Under the pieces are notes generated by a model that made no database searches, was not told the DNA's origin, and worked only from the letters and a program-made list of their open reading frames with translations. A DNA stretch of 64,000 nucleotides from Fontivita pretiosa (GTDB lineage: Bacteria > Planctomycetota > Phycisphaerae > Tepidisphaerales > Tepidisphaeraceae): assembly GCF_050410795.1 (NCBI RefSeq), contig NZ_CP191258.1:3906001-3970000 (forward strand), given 5' to 3'. Of this stretch, positions 1 through 8,722 are shown piece after piece. Every line of letters begins with the position of its first letter. The first letter of the stretch is position 1. The translations under genes were made by a program, and so were the position numbers.

Positions 1-1
1 C

Positions 2-1174
2 AGCGTCTTCGCCGACGACACGCAGCCCGGCAACGATGATCTGGCGACCGGTTACACTCCCGGCGCTGCGCAGACCCGCGAGCAGGTTGGTCGGTTTGTG
101 CCGGTCACTGCAATTCCCAGTGCAGCGGCCCCCATCGGCGACGATTTGAACCCGGTGGGAACGTATGACCTGAACATGCCTCCGGCCAACAAGTGGCACT
201 ACCGCTGGGCGATGCGGCTGTTCGACTACCTCACGGTCGATGCGCCTTCCAACGACTACATGGCCAACGCGCCGCCGCAGCAGGAGTGGAGCGCGAACCT
301 GGGCTACAAAAAAGGCGAAGTCGTGCAGGTGACGCCGCCGGGGGGCAAGCCATCGGAGGCGCAGATTTACGTGGCCATCAGCGATGTGCCGGCGACGGCG
401 GGGCCGCCGAGTGGCGGCGGCCAGTGGCTGCGGATCGGCCCGGCGCCGATCGGCCCGGTCAGCGGACACTTCCGTCAGCCCGTGAAGAACTCGTCCGATC
501 ACGACGCCGCCGAATCCGGCTCGCCCGATGCCAACAAGGAAGACACCGTCCCGGTTCACGGGCTGATCAACCTCAACACCGCGCCGTGGAAGGTGCTGGC
601 GGCGATCCCGTGGGTACCGGCGGGGCAGGACACGTACAGTTTTAACCCCACCACCGGTCTGTTCCTGACAAACGCCACCAACAACATCGACGACAACACG
701 GACATCGCCAGGGCTATCGTCGCCTGGCGGGATGGAATCGTGATCCCAGGCAGTTATATGCCGGGCAAAGGCCCGTTCCGCTCGCTGTTTGACCTGTATC
801 GCGTGACCGATGCAACCGGCAAGCGCATCTTCCTGGACATCCAGCAGGCCCAGGCCGGCGCCGCCGAGCCGGGCGACTCGCTGGGTGAGTTCTCGCCGTA
901 CGACGGCGATCGCCCGGGCACTGTCACGCCCGTACTCGACGGCGTGCGCTACGACTTCGAGGAGCAGTGCCTTTTGATGAACCGAGTGAGCAACCTGTTG
1001 ACCACCCGGTCTGATTCCTTCACCGCCTACATCCTGATCCAGGGATGGCGAAGCGTGGGTTCGAGCCGTCCGGAGCTGGTCGTCCAGCGCCGCGCCGCCT
1101 TCCTGCTGGACCGCTCAAACCTGACCGAGACCAACAACAGGCTGAATCAGCCGGTGAACGTGCCGAACGAATAA
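2..1174 (+). CDS. GspK-like / pilus assembly-associated protein, C-terminal part (5' end outside window)
   Basis: The reading frame is open back to the first base, so the gene starts upstream. A GTG at 98 is only an internal candidate. About 390 residues are visible. The segment coded at about 560-607 (GLINLNTAPWKVLAAIP) and the later AIVAWRDG and PFRSLFDLYRV pieces match the helix-hairpin-helix pattern of GspK-type minor pseudopilins ('INLNTA...L..L' then 'A..I..WRD...PF.S..DL'). The C-terminus (AYILIQGW...RRAAFLLDR) resembles the beta-rich end of such proteins. The role would be in a type II secretion or pilus tip complex at the inner membrane. The N-terminal prepilin helix cannot be checked. 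The main pilus-like locus of this window lies 40 kb away, so this may belong to another machine. The family call rests on motif reading. Confidence 0.6.
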   Translation, partial: SVFADDTQPGNDDLATGYTPGAAQTREQVGRFVPVTAIPSAAAPIGDDLNPVGTYDLNMPPANKWHYRWAMRLFDYLTVDAPSNDYMANAPPQQEWSANLGYKKGEVVQVTPPGGKPSEAQIYVAISDVPATAGPPSGGGQWLRIGPAPIGPVSGHFRQPVKNSSDHDAAESGSPDANKEDTVPVHGLINLNTAPWKVLAAIPWVPAGQDTYSFNPTTGLFLTNATNNIDDNTDIARAIVAWRDGIVIPGSYMPGKGPFRSLFDLYRVTDATGKRIFLDIQQAQAGAAEPGDSLGEFSPYDGDRPGTVTPVLDGVRYDFEEQCLLMNRVSNLLTTRSDSFTAYILIQGWRSVGSSRPELVVQRRAAFLLDRSNLTETNNRLNQPVNVPNE

Positions 1175-1204
1175 GGATGAAGGTGGAGGAGTGATGTTTA
1201 CAGC

Positions 1205-2242
1205 TTACTCCTTGACCACCACTACACTCTTGCCCTCCACCAGCAGGTCGTACAGCCACTCCACATCCGCGTTCTTCAGGCGGATGCACCCCATCGATTC
1301 CATCTTGCCGATGCTCGATTCGTCGATCGTGCCGTGGATGCCGTAGCTGGATTTGCCGACGGCGTGGCCGTCGATGCCGCTCAGGCCGATCCATCGCTCG
1401 CCAAGGGGATTGGCCGGGTCGTCGGCGGCGATCACGCCCTCGCCGCGGGGGCTGTAGTACGTCGGATTCTTCAGCTTCTTCTGCGGCTCGACCAGCCAGC
1501 TTCCTGTCGGAGTGGAATCATCCTTGCCCAGCCCGACGGGATAGCTGGTGATGTACATGCAGCCGCTTTCCATCGGCGGTCCGAGGTAGATATCCATCAT
1601 GAACCGGCTCTTGTAGACCACGGCGTTGAAGGGGCCATGGATGACCTTGATCGTCTGTCCGGCGCGCAGTTTTCGCGGATCGCTCAGCCCGTTCAGCCGC
1701 GCCAGCAGCTCCCAGGTGACATCGTACTTGTCGGCGATTTTCCGCAGCAGATCCCCGCTCTGCACCGTATACGTTCCGCCGAACGGATCGCCGTCGAATC
1801 GCTGGCTGGAGAACACCACTGTCTGGTTGATCTGCGAGATCAGTTGCTTGGCGCGATCCACATCCGAGCCACTCAGCCGACCGCTCAGAAGCGCGTCATT
1901 GAGCATGGCTCTGGCGGCCAGCACGTCGCCCGCGTCGCGCTTGCGCTGGGCGTGCGTGAACAGATCGGTGCTCGTTCCCGAATCCCGGGCATTGCGCAGT
2001 GGGGTCGGTGCGGTGGTGGGTGATGGCGCGGTCGTCGCGCCCGGCTGGGTCGCCGAGGGCAGGACCCTGGGCGGCGCGGCGGCGCTATGGCGCGGCGGCG
2101 AAGGCGCGCGAACTGCCTGCGCGGGCGTCTGCTCCGCGTCGCTGGTGCTCAGATCTTTCAGATAGAACAATCCCCCCAATACGAGCGTGACGATCAGTAC
2201 CCCAATGAGGCTGCGGCTGATGCGCCGTCCGTAGCGGCCCAT
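1205..2242 (-). CDS. LysM-containing L,D-transpeptidase (YkuD domain)
   Basis: A 345-residue predicted periplasmic enzyme that forms or remodels L,D-cross-links (or lipoprotein attachments) in peptidoglycan. Residues 11-28 form an N-terminal membrane anchor. They are followed by a Pro/Ala/Thr-rich linker to about residue 90, a helical stretch, a LysM peptidoglycan-binding module (about 158-201, YTVQSGDLLRKIADKY) and the YkuD catalytic domain (about 206-344). The catalytic signature is intact: His303 in GIHGT and Cys319 in the SMGCIRL motif. A GGAGG ribosome-binding site lies just upstream of the ATG. The neighbouring minus-strand folate enzyme is about 100 bp upstream, so the genes may be co-transcribed unless the hairpin between them terminates. 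The family call is firm. Whether it makes 3-3 cross-links or anchors proteins cannot be told from sequence. Confidence 0.93.
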   Translation of the reverse strand: MGRYGRRISRSLIGVLIVTLVLGGLFYLKDLSTSDAEQTPAQAVRAPSPPRHSAAAPPRVLPSATQPGATTAPSPTTAPTPLRNARDSGTSTDLFTHAQRKRDAGDVLAARAMLNDALLSGRLSGSDVDRAKQLISQINQTVVFSSQRFDGDPFGGTYTVQSGDLLRKIADKYDVTWELLARLNGLSDPRKLRAGQTIKVIHGPFNAVVYKSRFMMDIYLGPPMESGCMYITSYPVGLGKDDSTPTGSWLVEPQKKLKNPTYYSPRGEGVIAADDPANPLGERWIGLSGIDGHAVGKSSYGIHGTIDESSIGKMESMGCIRLKNADVEWLYDLLVEGKSVVVVKE

Positions 2243-2255
2243 GAGAACCTCCGTG

Positions 2256-2344
2256 TTCCCGGTTAGCCGGCAGCAGGCAGCCGGCAGGGGACAGTGAGGT
2301 CTCGCATCGTTTCACTGCCCGCTGCCCGCTGCCCGCAGCCCGCT
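2256..2344. repeat. Inverted repeat plus tandem 7-bp repeats between two minus-strand genes
   Basis: Four tandem copies of the heptamer GCCCGCT lie at 2317-2344 (third copy GCCCGCA) and run into the stop codon of the folate gene. The neighbouring GGCAGGGGACAGTGA and TCACTGCCCGCTGCC are imperfectly complementary, so a transcript could fold into a hairpin around the ATCG-containing loop. This may be a terminator for the folate gene or just slippage-prone sequence. Confidence 0.4.
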
Positions 2345-2948
2345 ACTTTTGAATGATGCAGTTCGACGCGAATCTGCGGATTTCGCGATCGGTTACGAGC
2401 ATACTGAGCGGCATGTCGTGGTCAAGCACGGGCAATTCCTCGACGATCTGCTCGTCGAACGCCAGCCCGCAGGAAAGTCCGATGAAATCCCGCTGGGCCA
2501 GGAACCGGTCGTAGAAGCCCATTCCCCGCCCGATGCGGAATCCGGTTGGGGTAAAGCCCAGCCCCGGGACAATGACCAGATCAATGAGGTTCACCGGCAC
2601 GGGCTTGCCGCCAATCGGCTCGCGTACGCCCAGGCGACTGGTGGTCATGTCGCTGTGCAGGCTGCTGATTTCAACCGGAAGCATGCGCTTCTGATCCCAG
2701 CTCACCTTCGGCACGACCACAGTCTTGCCCGCCTGCCAGGCGCGAAGCGCCAGCGGCGAGGTATCGACCTCATGGGCAGTGCTGAGGTAGAGCATAATAA
2801 CGCCGGCGGTGGCAAACTCCGGGCTGGCGGTGATCAGGCTGCATGCCGCCAGGCTCTTGGTGTGCCGTTCGGCCTCGGTCATGGCCGCCAATCGTTCCCG
2901 CAGCCGTTTGCGAATGATTGCCTTGCTGCTGGTGGTCGTTTCCAACAT
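2343..2948 (-). CDS. 5-formyltetrahydrofolate cyclo-ligase
   Basis: About 201 residues. It converts 5-formyl-THF to 5,10-methenyl-THF using ATP, a salvage reaction in cytosolic one-carbon metabolism. The N-terminus KAIIRKRLRERL is the usual basic helix. The family signature is near the C-terminus: VIVPGLGFTPTGFRIGRGMG, followed by FYDRFL, where the Gly-rich loop binds the nucleotide. Asp/His residues follow in the expected FDEQIV...HDMP segment. The frame extends to 2999, but the ATG at 2948 (MLETTTSSK) gives the normal length and has GCGAGGA just upstream, so I chose it. The family also includes plain 5-FTHF cyclo-ligase-like proteins, so exact activity is inferred. Confidence 0.9.
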   Translation of the reverse strand: MLETTTSSKAIIRKRLRERLAAMTEAERHTKSLAACSLITASPEFATAGVIMLYLSTAHEVDTSPLALRAWQAGKTVVVPKVSWDQKRMLPVEISSLHSDMTTSRLGVREPIGGKPVPVNLIDLVIVPGLGFTPTGFRIGRGMGFYDRFLAQRDFIGLSCGLAFDEQIVEELPVLDHDMPLSMLVTDREIRRFASNCIIQK

Positions 2949-3063
2949 ATTCCTCGCTCGCCTCTGCGGCGATGTGCATGACAAAACGATCAAATCCAAG
3001 ACCAGCCGCCGGTCCGGGGCCGGGCCGGCCTTGCTGCCGTCTCACGCGTTCTGCTGCGGAGGT

Positions 3064-4506
3064 TCACGACGCCTCTGCCGACGTTTGGCTCGGACCGCCT
3101 CCTTCGGATTTATCGGCTGGCGTCGCGGGCGACTGACGCGCCTTACGCAACTGCTGTAATCGTTTGTTCAGCTCCGCCTCCAAGCCCCGATCCGTAGGCT
3201 GATAATATATGATATCCACCCCGAGATAGTCTTGTTCGACAAATCCCCCGGCAAAGTCATGGGCATACTTATACCCCTGCCCATGCCCCAGCCGCTGGGC
3301 GCCGCTGTAATGCGTGTCACGCAAATGCTTGGGAACGGGAAGAGTCCGACCTTGGCGAACATCTTCCATGGCGGTCCAGATGGCCATTGCCGAAGCGTTG
3401 GATTTGGGCGCCAGAGCCATGTAAATCGCCGCCTGCGCAAGGGTTAGCTGCGCCTCGGGCATGCCGATCTTTTCGACGATGTCGAAGCACGCGCTGGCGA
3501 CCAGCAGGGCCTGGGGGTCGGCGTTGCCGATGTCTTCCGACGCCAGAATCGCGATCCGCCGGGCAATGAACCGCGGATCCTCTCCCGCCTCCAGCATTCG
3601 TGCCAGCCAATACACCGCCGCGTCCGGGTCGCTGCCCCGCATGCTCTTGATCAGGGCGCTGGCCGCGTCGTAGTGCTCGTCGCCGATGGCGTCATAAACG
3701 ATCGCCTTGCGCTGGATCGACTGCTCGGCCACGTCCAGGTCGATGCGGATTGTCGGCACCGAGGCATCGGGCGCGGTCGTTGCGCCGGCTTGCGTGCCCT
3801 GATTTCCCTGCGCCCGGGCATCTTCTTCCAATTGCGACAAGACGGCGATCTCCAGTGCCGTCAGCGCCCGCCGGGCGTCGCCGTCGCTGACCCGGGCCCA
3901 ATGCGCGATCGCCTCGGGGGTGATCTGGATGTTGAGCTTGCCGAAGCCGCGCTGCGGATCTTCGATGGCCCGGCGAATCAGCAGCGCGATCTGCTGTTCG
4001 GTCAGCGGCAGGAACTGGAAGATCTGGCTGCGGCTGACCAGCGGGGCATTGACCGCGAAGAACGGATTCTCCGTGGTGGCGCCGATCAGCAGGATCAACC
4101 CGTCCTCGACATCGCCCAGCAGGATGTCCTGCTGCGCGCGGTTGAAGCGATGAATCTCGTCCAGGAACAGCACCGTCCGTTGCCCGCCGTGCGACAGCCG
4201 CTCCCTGGCCGCATCCAGAACGGCGCGCACTTCCTTCACGCCCACGGCCGCCGCGTTCATCTGCTCGAAGTGGCTTTTGGTGTGCTGGGCGATGATCTGG
4301 GCCAGGGTGGTTTTGCCTGTCCCCGGCGGGCCATAGAAGATGACGCTCATCAGCCGGTCGGCCTCGAGCATTCGCCGCAGCAGCTTGCCCGGTCCCAGGA
4401 AATGCTCCTGTCCGACGAACTCGTCGAGCGTGCGCGGTCGCATCCGCACCGCCAGTGGTGCCACGCGATCCAGGTTCCTGCGGCGAGACTCGGCGAACAG
4501 ATCCAT
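3064..4506 (-). CDS. rarA: Replication-associated recombination protein A (RarA/MgsA), AAA+ ATPase
   Basis: 480 residues, close to the usual RarA length. This clamp-loader-related AAA+ protein acts at stalled replication forks and at gaps bound by SSB. It starts with MDLFAESRRR and continues into the family hallmark RMRPRTLDEFVGQEHFLG. The Walker A motif GPPGTGKTT is near residue 59, Walker B VLFLDEIHRFN near 112, and sensor 1 GATTENPFF near 143. The C-terminal tetramerisation half includes the typical YWLARMLEAGEDPRFIARR and SEDIGNADP pieces. A Gln/Thr/Ala-rich insertion of about 30 residues (near 233-262) separates the ATPase from the C-terminal domain. The end (GGGPSQTSAEAS) is low complexity. 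A TATCCT -10-like box sits about 15 bp before the ATG. Confidence 0.96.
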   Translation of the reverse strand: MDLFAESRRRNLDRVAPLAVRMRPRTLDEFVGQEHFLGPGKLLRRMLEADRLMSVIFYGPPGTGKTTLAQIIAQHTKSHFEQMNAAAVGVKEVRAVLDAARERLSHGGQRTVLFLDEIHRFNRAQQDILLGDVEDGLILLIGATTENPFFAVNAPLVSRSQIFQFLPLTEQQIALLIRRAIEDPQRGFGKLNIQITPEAIAHWARVSDGDARRALTALEIAVLSQLEEDARAQGNQGTQAGATTAPDASVPTIRIDLDVAEQSIQRKAIVYDAIGDEHYDAASALIKSMRGSDPDAAVYWLARMLEAGEDPRFIARRIAILASEDIGNADPQALLVASACFDIVEKIGMPEAQLTLAQAAIYMALAPKSNASAMAIWTAMEDVRQGRTLPVPKHLRDTHYSGAQRLGHGQGYKYAHDFAGGFVEQDYLGVDIIYYQPTDRGLEAELNKRLQQLRKARQSPATPADKSEGGGPSQTSAEAS

Positions 4507-4598
4507 GGACGTATGATCAAGGATACCGCAAATCCCCGTCGCCGGCGCGGTCTGTCTTCTGCACGAGCTGCACGATCCGTTTGCGTTGGGCCGGGCCG

Positions 4599-6260
4599 CT
4601 AACGCACCTCGAAGCTATACAACCTGGCGGCGCGGAGTTGGAAGCGCAGGGAAAAATCCCCGCCCGGGGAGATGCCCAGGTTGCCGTCGCCCTTCCACGT
4701 GACCTGCTTCTGGATCTGGTCGCCGAACAGGCGATCGCAGTTGTCCAGACTGCGCGAGCTGTTGCCCTCTACCGACACCTTGATCCAGCCGTTTCGCCTG
4801 GTCTGGAAGTTCAATAGCAGGGTGTTCCCCTTGGCCGAAAGCGGGCCGGTGACGAACTCGCCTTCTTCGTCGGCGACCACCGCGGCGATGCGGTGCTTTT
4901 TCCATGCGGCCAGGCCGATCCTGCCCATGTGCCGCTCGTATCGGGGAAACTTATGCGGGTAGGTGTAGCCGACATACGGCGAGACGACTCGCCCATCGGG
5001 CAACTCGGTCAATCCAATTCCGCCGAAGACGCACCCGCCATCCCAGCTTCCGTCCGGCCCTGGCTCCAGGACCGGCCCGCCCGGCAGCCACGTCCAGTAC
5101 TCGCCGTCCATGCTGGCGGCCATGCCCAGCTCCGTGCTGTCGGTGTGTCGTTTGTAGATGGTGGGGATCATGATGTGCATGGTTCGCGTGCCGGGATACC
5201 GGGAGTAGCCGCTGATGTAGTAGTCGTCTGCGGGCCGGTCGTGATGGGGCTGGGGAAACATCGCCACTTTCGGCACCGGCCAGGGCTCATCCAGGCGTGG
5301 CGTTTCGGTGCGTCCGATGGCGCGGTGATTCATGTACGCAAGACGGAAAAACGCCACATACCGTTTGAGGTATTCGTCGTAGTAGACGGTGGTCTGGGTG
5401 TCGCTCATGTGCGACATGACCGGGTTGGGACGAGGCGTCCAGTGGATTCCGTCGGCGGAGTGCGCCAGGCGGATGAACAGCTTCTTCTGCTCGCCAATCG
5501 GGGAGACGCTTTGCGGATAGGCGGCCTTGAATCTGGCGATCGCTTCGGCGTCGGCTCCGGCCATGTAGATCAGCTTCAGCCGCTCCGAACGCGGCGCCAG
5601 CGGGTCGATGAACACGGAGCTGCCGTGGAAGGAGTGTCCCGCCACCGGCTCGCCATAGACGATGTTGTTGTCTTTGCTACCTTCGTAATCGACAATGCCA
5701 ACCTTGGGTTTGATCCACTTCAACCCATCGTCCGATTCGGCATAACAGAGCAGCCCGCGATCACCGAGCTTGCTGTTGCGCGGCGGGACGGTTTCATACC
5801 AGAGCCGGTACTTGCCGTCGAAGTACAACAGCGTGTGATAGCCGATGCCGTATTCCCACGGCTGGTCATTGTCCAAGACCACGCCGGTCTTCTCGGCCTT
5901 CTGCGCTTCGATCCGCACGTTCGCCGGCGCCTGGCTGGGGATACCGAGGATGCCCGGCAGGCGCGCCGCATCGCCGTCGTATCGCGGCGCGTCACTGCCG
6001 TCGGGAAAAACGTAACTGGTTCGCCCGGGAAGAAAGTAGCGGTAATCGACGAACAGATGTGGACCGGGATCGAGCGGGTAAGGCTCCTTGTCATAGCCGT
6101 AGAGGATGAAATTGTCGGCGTTGCCGGCTGGGGTGCGAGTGGTTCGCACCGCTGAAGGATCATCCCACGCGCGCCCTGCGGGTCGGGTGGTCTGACCGAC
6201 CGCCATCCCCGCCGCCAACAAGCTCGCCCAAAGCGATACGTGTCTGACATGGAAAAGCAT
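4599..6260 (-). CDS. Secreted glycosidase-like protein (beta-propeller type, GH32/43-like fold suspected)
   Basis: About 553 residues. The frame is open to 6311, but the ATG at 6260 gives a clean Sec signal peptide (MLFHVRHVSLWASLLAAGMAVG) and is preferred. The mature protein repeats the pattern of five-bladed propeller glycosidases: short W/Y/F-rich strands with phrases like YFDGKYRLWYE, CYAESDDGLKW and LAHSADGIHW. Known planctomycete and verrucomicrobial proteins of this type are annotated as 'glycoside hydrolase' or 'exported protein' of unknown substrate. No catalytic triad can be assigned with confidence. It is transcribed divergently from another secreted carbohydrate-related protein (6444-8612) over a roughly 180-bp shared promoter region, suggesting common control of polysaccharide use. 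Confidence 0.6.
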   Translation of the reverse strand: MLFHVRHVSLWASLLAAGMAVGQTTRPAGRAWDDPSAVRTTRTPAGNADNFILYGYDKEPYPLDPGPHLFVDYRYFLPGRTSYVFPDGSDAPRYDGDAARLPGILGIPSQAPANVRIEAQKAEKTGVVLDNDQPWEYGIGYHTLLYFDGKYRLWYETVPPRNSKLGDRGLLCYAESDDGLKWIKPKVGIVDYEGSKDNNIVYGEPVAGHSFHGSSVFIDPLAPRSERLKLIYMAGADAEAIARFKAAYPQSVSPIGEQKKLFIRLAHSADGIHWTPRPNPVMSHMSDTQTTVYYDEYLKRYVAFFRLAYMNHRAIGRTETPRLDEPWPVPKVAMFPQPHHDRPADDYYISGYSRYPGTRTMHIMIPTIYKRHTDSTELGMAASMDGEYWTWLPGGPVLEPGPDGSWDGGCVFGGIGLTELPDGRVVSPYVGYTYPHKFPRYERHMGRIGLAAWKKHRIAAVVADEEGEFVTGPLSAKGNTLLLNFQTRRNGWIKVSVEGNSSRSLDNCDRLFGDQIQKQVTWKGDGNLGISPGGDFSLRFQLRAARLYSFEVR

Positions 6261-6382
6261 GCTTGCACTCGCCTTCAAAAACAGAGAAGCCGGCCGGCCA
6301 ACACACATCACCGCAGGCCCGCGGCAACGCGACGGCTCAGCATAACTTCCGCATCGCCTCTGTCCAACTTTCGGTGCTTTGC

Positions 6383-6412
6383 TTGTCAGTTCACTCTCCG
6401 TTGCGGTAGTGT
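6383..6412 (+). promoter_or_regulatory. Candidate sigma70-type promoter for the 6444 gene
   Basis: TTGTCA at 6383-6388 (5/6 match to the -35 consensus) and TAGTGT at 6407-6412, separated by 18 bp. It lies inside the divergent intergenic region, about 30 bp before the chosen start. The -10 is weak. Confidence 0.4.
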
Positions 6413-6443
6413 TTGCCGACAGTTAGATGCGTGGGAGATGTTT

Positions 6444-8612
6444 ATGACGCGACTGATTGTCACAACTCTGACGTTCACCGGGGTGCTGGGCTGCGGCGAG
6501 TTAGCACTGGCGGCCGCCACGCCGACGCAGACTCCGCTGTTCACTGCGAGCTTCGATCAGGCCGATGCTGAGCGATTCGAAGTGCACGGCGGACTCCTGA
6601 GCAGCGGCCAGGGTCGTGGACGGCTGACGCCCAGTAGCCCGGGGCGGGCGGTCGCGCTGGCAAAGCTCCAGCAGTCCTGGAGCAGCTATCGCGTGTGCGT
6701 CCGCGCCCGATCGCCGCAGGTGCTGGAGAAGGGGCAGGCTTTTGGGCTGGTCGCGCACGCGTTGGACCCCAATCGCTATTACCTGTTCCGCCTGGTTCAG
6801 AAAAGAGGCGGCCTTTTTGCCGAGTTGCTGCTTCAAAGCGACGGGAAGATCACCCTGGCGCATGATTTTCTGGTGGGCGATCTGGTCAGCCTGTCGATCG
6901 ATTCGGCCCAATGGCACGAGCTGACGTTCGATGTGGACGGGACGCACGTCGCTGCTGCGCTCGATGGCAAGCCGCTGCTCACATACAGTTTTGCCGGGCG
7001 ACCCCCCGCGGACTATCCGCACCCGCCCGCGTGGGCGCGCGATCTGATCGCGGGCATGCCTGGGCTGTATTGCCAGGACACCCAGGCCGAGTTCGCTGAC
7101 TTCCGCGTCATTCGCCCCGGGCCGGGCGCCTCGCTGGTTTCTCCGCTGCGTCCGCCGGTCGATTCATCGGGGATGATCCAGCCGCGGCGGACGTACGACC
7201 AGATCATCCGCGACGTGACGGCGTGGACGCTCTCCGCCAGCCGCACCGTCGAGCTTCCCGATAACCTCCCGCCTGTGGCGCAAGCGTGGGATCCGATCCT
7301 GCTGGTGTCCTACGTATTCTGCAACGACGAGGTACGAGGCGTGTCGGACATGCAGTACCCCGGCCACAACCATCCGCCCACCATCATGGGGCTGATCGAC
7401 TACTACCTGTACAGTGGCGATGAGCAGGCGCTGGCCAAGGCGCGCCAGATCGCCGACTGGAACCTGCGCTACACGATCCCCGCCGGCTGGAAACTCGCCG
7501 GTCTGCCCCTGAGTCATTTCGACTATCGCAAGCTCGCCTCCGACGGTTCGTATACTCCCGACGAGAGCGGCTACGAGCCGGACAAGGCGGCCAACACCGG
7601 ACTGGCGCTGGTGCAGCTTTATGCCGTCACGCAGGAGGAAAAGTACCTGACTGCGGCCCGGCAGATCGCCGAGGCGCTGCTGCGGCTTCAGTTCGAGGCG
7701 GGCAACTTTCCATTCCGGGTGAATGCGCGCAGCGGCGAAGTCGAAGTCCCCTACACGTGCAGCATTATCTGGTATGTCCAGTTCCTGGACTCGCTGATGC
7801 TGTTCAGTTCCGACGCGGCGCAGACGGATCGCTATCGCGCGGCACGCGACCGCGCATTCGACTGGCTGATCAAAGGGCCCGTGCAGGACAACAACTGGCG
7901 CGGCTTCTACGGCGACATCGCCAGCGGAGCCGATTCGCTGGACCAGTGGACCGCGCTGGACACGGCCATGTACCTGATCGATTCGCGCCAGCGCGACCCG
8001 CGATTTGTCGACTACGCCGGACGCATCCTGGCGTTTGTCCATCAGAAGCTCGTGACCCTTGATGGGTTTCACCCCGGCGTGCCGTGCCTGGTCGAACAGA
8101 CGACCTATCCGGCGGTGCTGTCGCATCACGTGATTCGCCTGGCCGATACCTACGCGCGCCTCTACGGCGCCCGCCGAGACCCCGAACACGCCAGGCTCGC
8201 CCAACTCATCGCCAACTCCTCATCGTGGCTTCAAAAGGCCGACGGCAAGTTCGCCCACGGGCTGTGGTATCACGCGCAGGGCAACGCCTACATCCTGAAC
8301 TTCGTGCCCATCTACATGCGCATCATGGCCGAGCTTCCGCAGACGGCGCCGGATGATCAGAACCACCTGCTGCGGTATACGACGCCGCTGAAAACCGTGC
8401 GCTATGGCCAGGACACGGTCGAGCTGAAGCCATGGGCGGCAGGGAAGGTGAGATTGAAGCTGACCAAGGCCCCGGCGGCCGTTGAGGGCGCGGGCGGGCC
8501 GATCGACGCCGACACCGAACTGCCTCAGGCGGGTACAGGCTGGAGGTGGAATGCCGCGTCCAGGACTTTGGACATCGCCCATGCTGATGACCTGGTCGTG
8601 ATCCGATTCTGA
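6444..8612 (+). CDS. Secreted two-domain protein: lectin-like domain plus alpha/alpha-barrel glycosidase-like domain
   Basis: About 722 residues. The frame opens at 6240, but the ATG at 6444 follows GTGGGAG by seven bases and starts a signal peptide (MTRLIVTTLTFTGVLGCGEL). Residues about 25-230 look like a concanavalin-type beta-sandwich (TASFDQADAERF..., YYLFRLVQKRG, WHELTFDVDG, LLTYSF), a module that usually binds sugars. The rest (about 290-660) is helical with alternating motifs such as WNLRYTIP, AANTGLALVQLY and CSIIWYVQFLDS, typical of six-hairpin (alpha/alpha)6 enzymes including polysaccharide lyases and GH88/105-like proteins. No catalytic residues are assigned. The protein is likely exported and acts on a polysaccharide together with its divergent neighbour. 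Confidence 0.6.
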   Translation: MTRLIVTTLTFTGVLGCGELALAAATPTQTPLFTASFDQADAERFEVHGGLLSSGQGRGRLTPSSPGRAVALAKLQQSWSSYRVCVRARSPQVLEKGQAFGLVAHALDPNRYYLFRLVQKRGGLFAELLLQSDGKITLAHDFLVGDLVSLSIDSAQWHELTFDVDGTHVAAALDGKPLLTYSFAGRPPADYPHPPAWARDLIAGMPGLYCQDTQAEFADFRVIRPGPGASLVSPLRPPVDSSGMIQPRRTYDQIIRDVTAWTLSASRTVELPDNLPPVAQAWDPILLVSYVFCNDEVRGVSDMQYPGHNHPPTIMGLIDYYLYSGDEQALAKARQIADWNLRYTIPAGWKLAGLPLSHFDYRKLASDGSYTPDESGYEPDKAANTGLALVQLYAVTQEEKYLTAARQIAEALLRLQFEAGNFPFRVNARSGEVEVPYTCSIIWYVQFLDSLMLFSSDAAQTDRYRAARDRAFDWLIKGPVQDNNWRGFYGDIASGADSLDQWTALDTAMYLIDSRQRDPRFVDYAGRILAFVHQKLVTLDGFHPGVPCLVEQTTYPAVLSHHVIRLADTYARLYGARRDPEHARLAQLIANSSSWLQKADGKFAHGLWYHAQGNAYILNFVPIYMRIMAELPQTAPDDQNHLLRYTTPLKTVRYGQDTVELKPWAAGKVRLKLTKAPAAVEGAGGPIDADTELPQAGTGWRWNAASRTLDIAHADDLVVIRF

Positions 8613-8722
8613 AATGCAGAGTGCCGGCACGTATCGCAGGTGGTGTTGTCTGACGGGCATGCTGTTCGGCCCGGACGGCACAGGCAGGTAAGATACGTCA
8701 CAGGTTTTGGAGGAGCATATCG

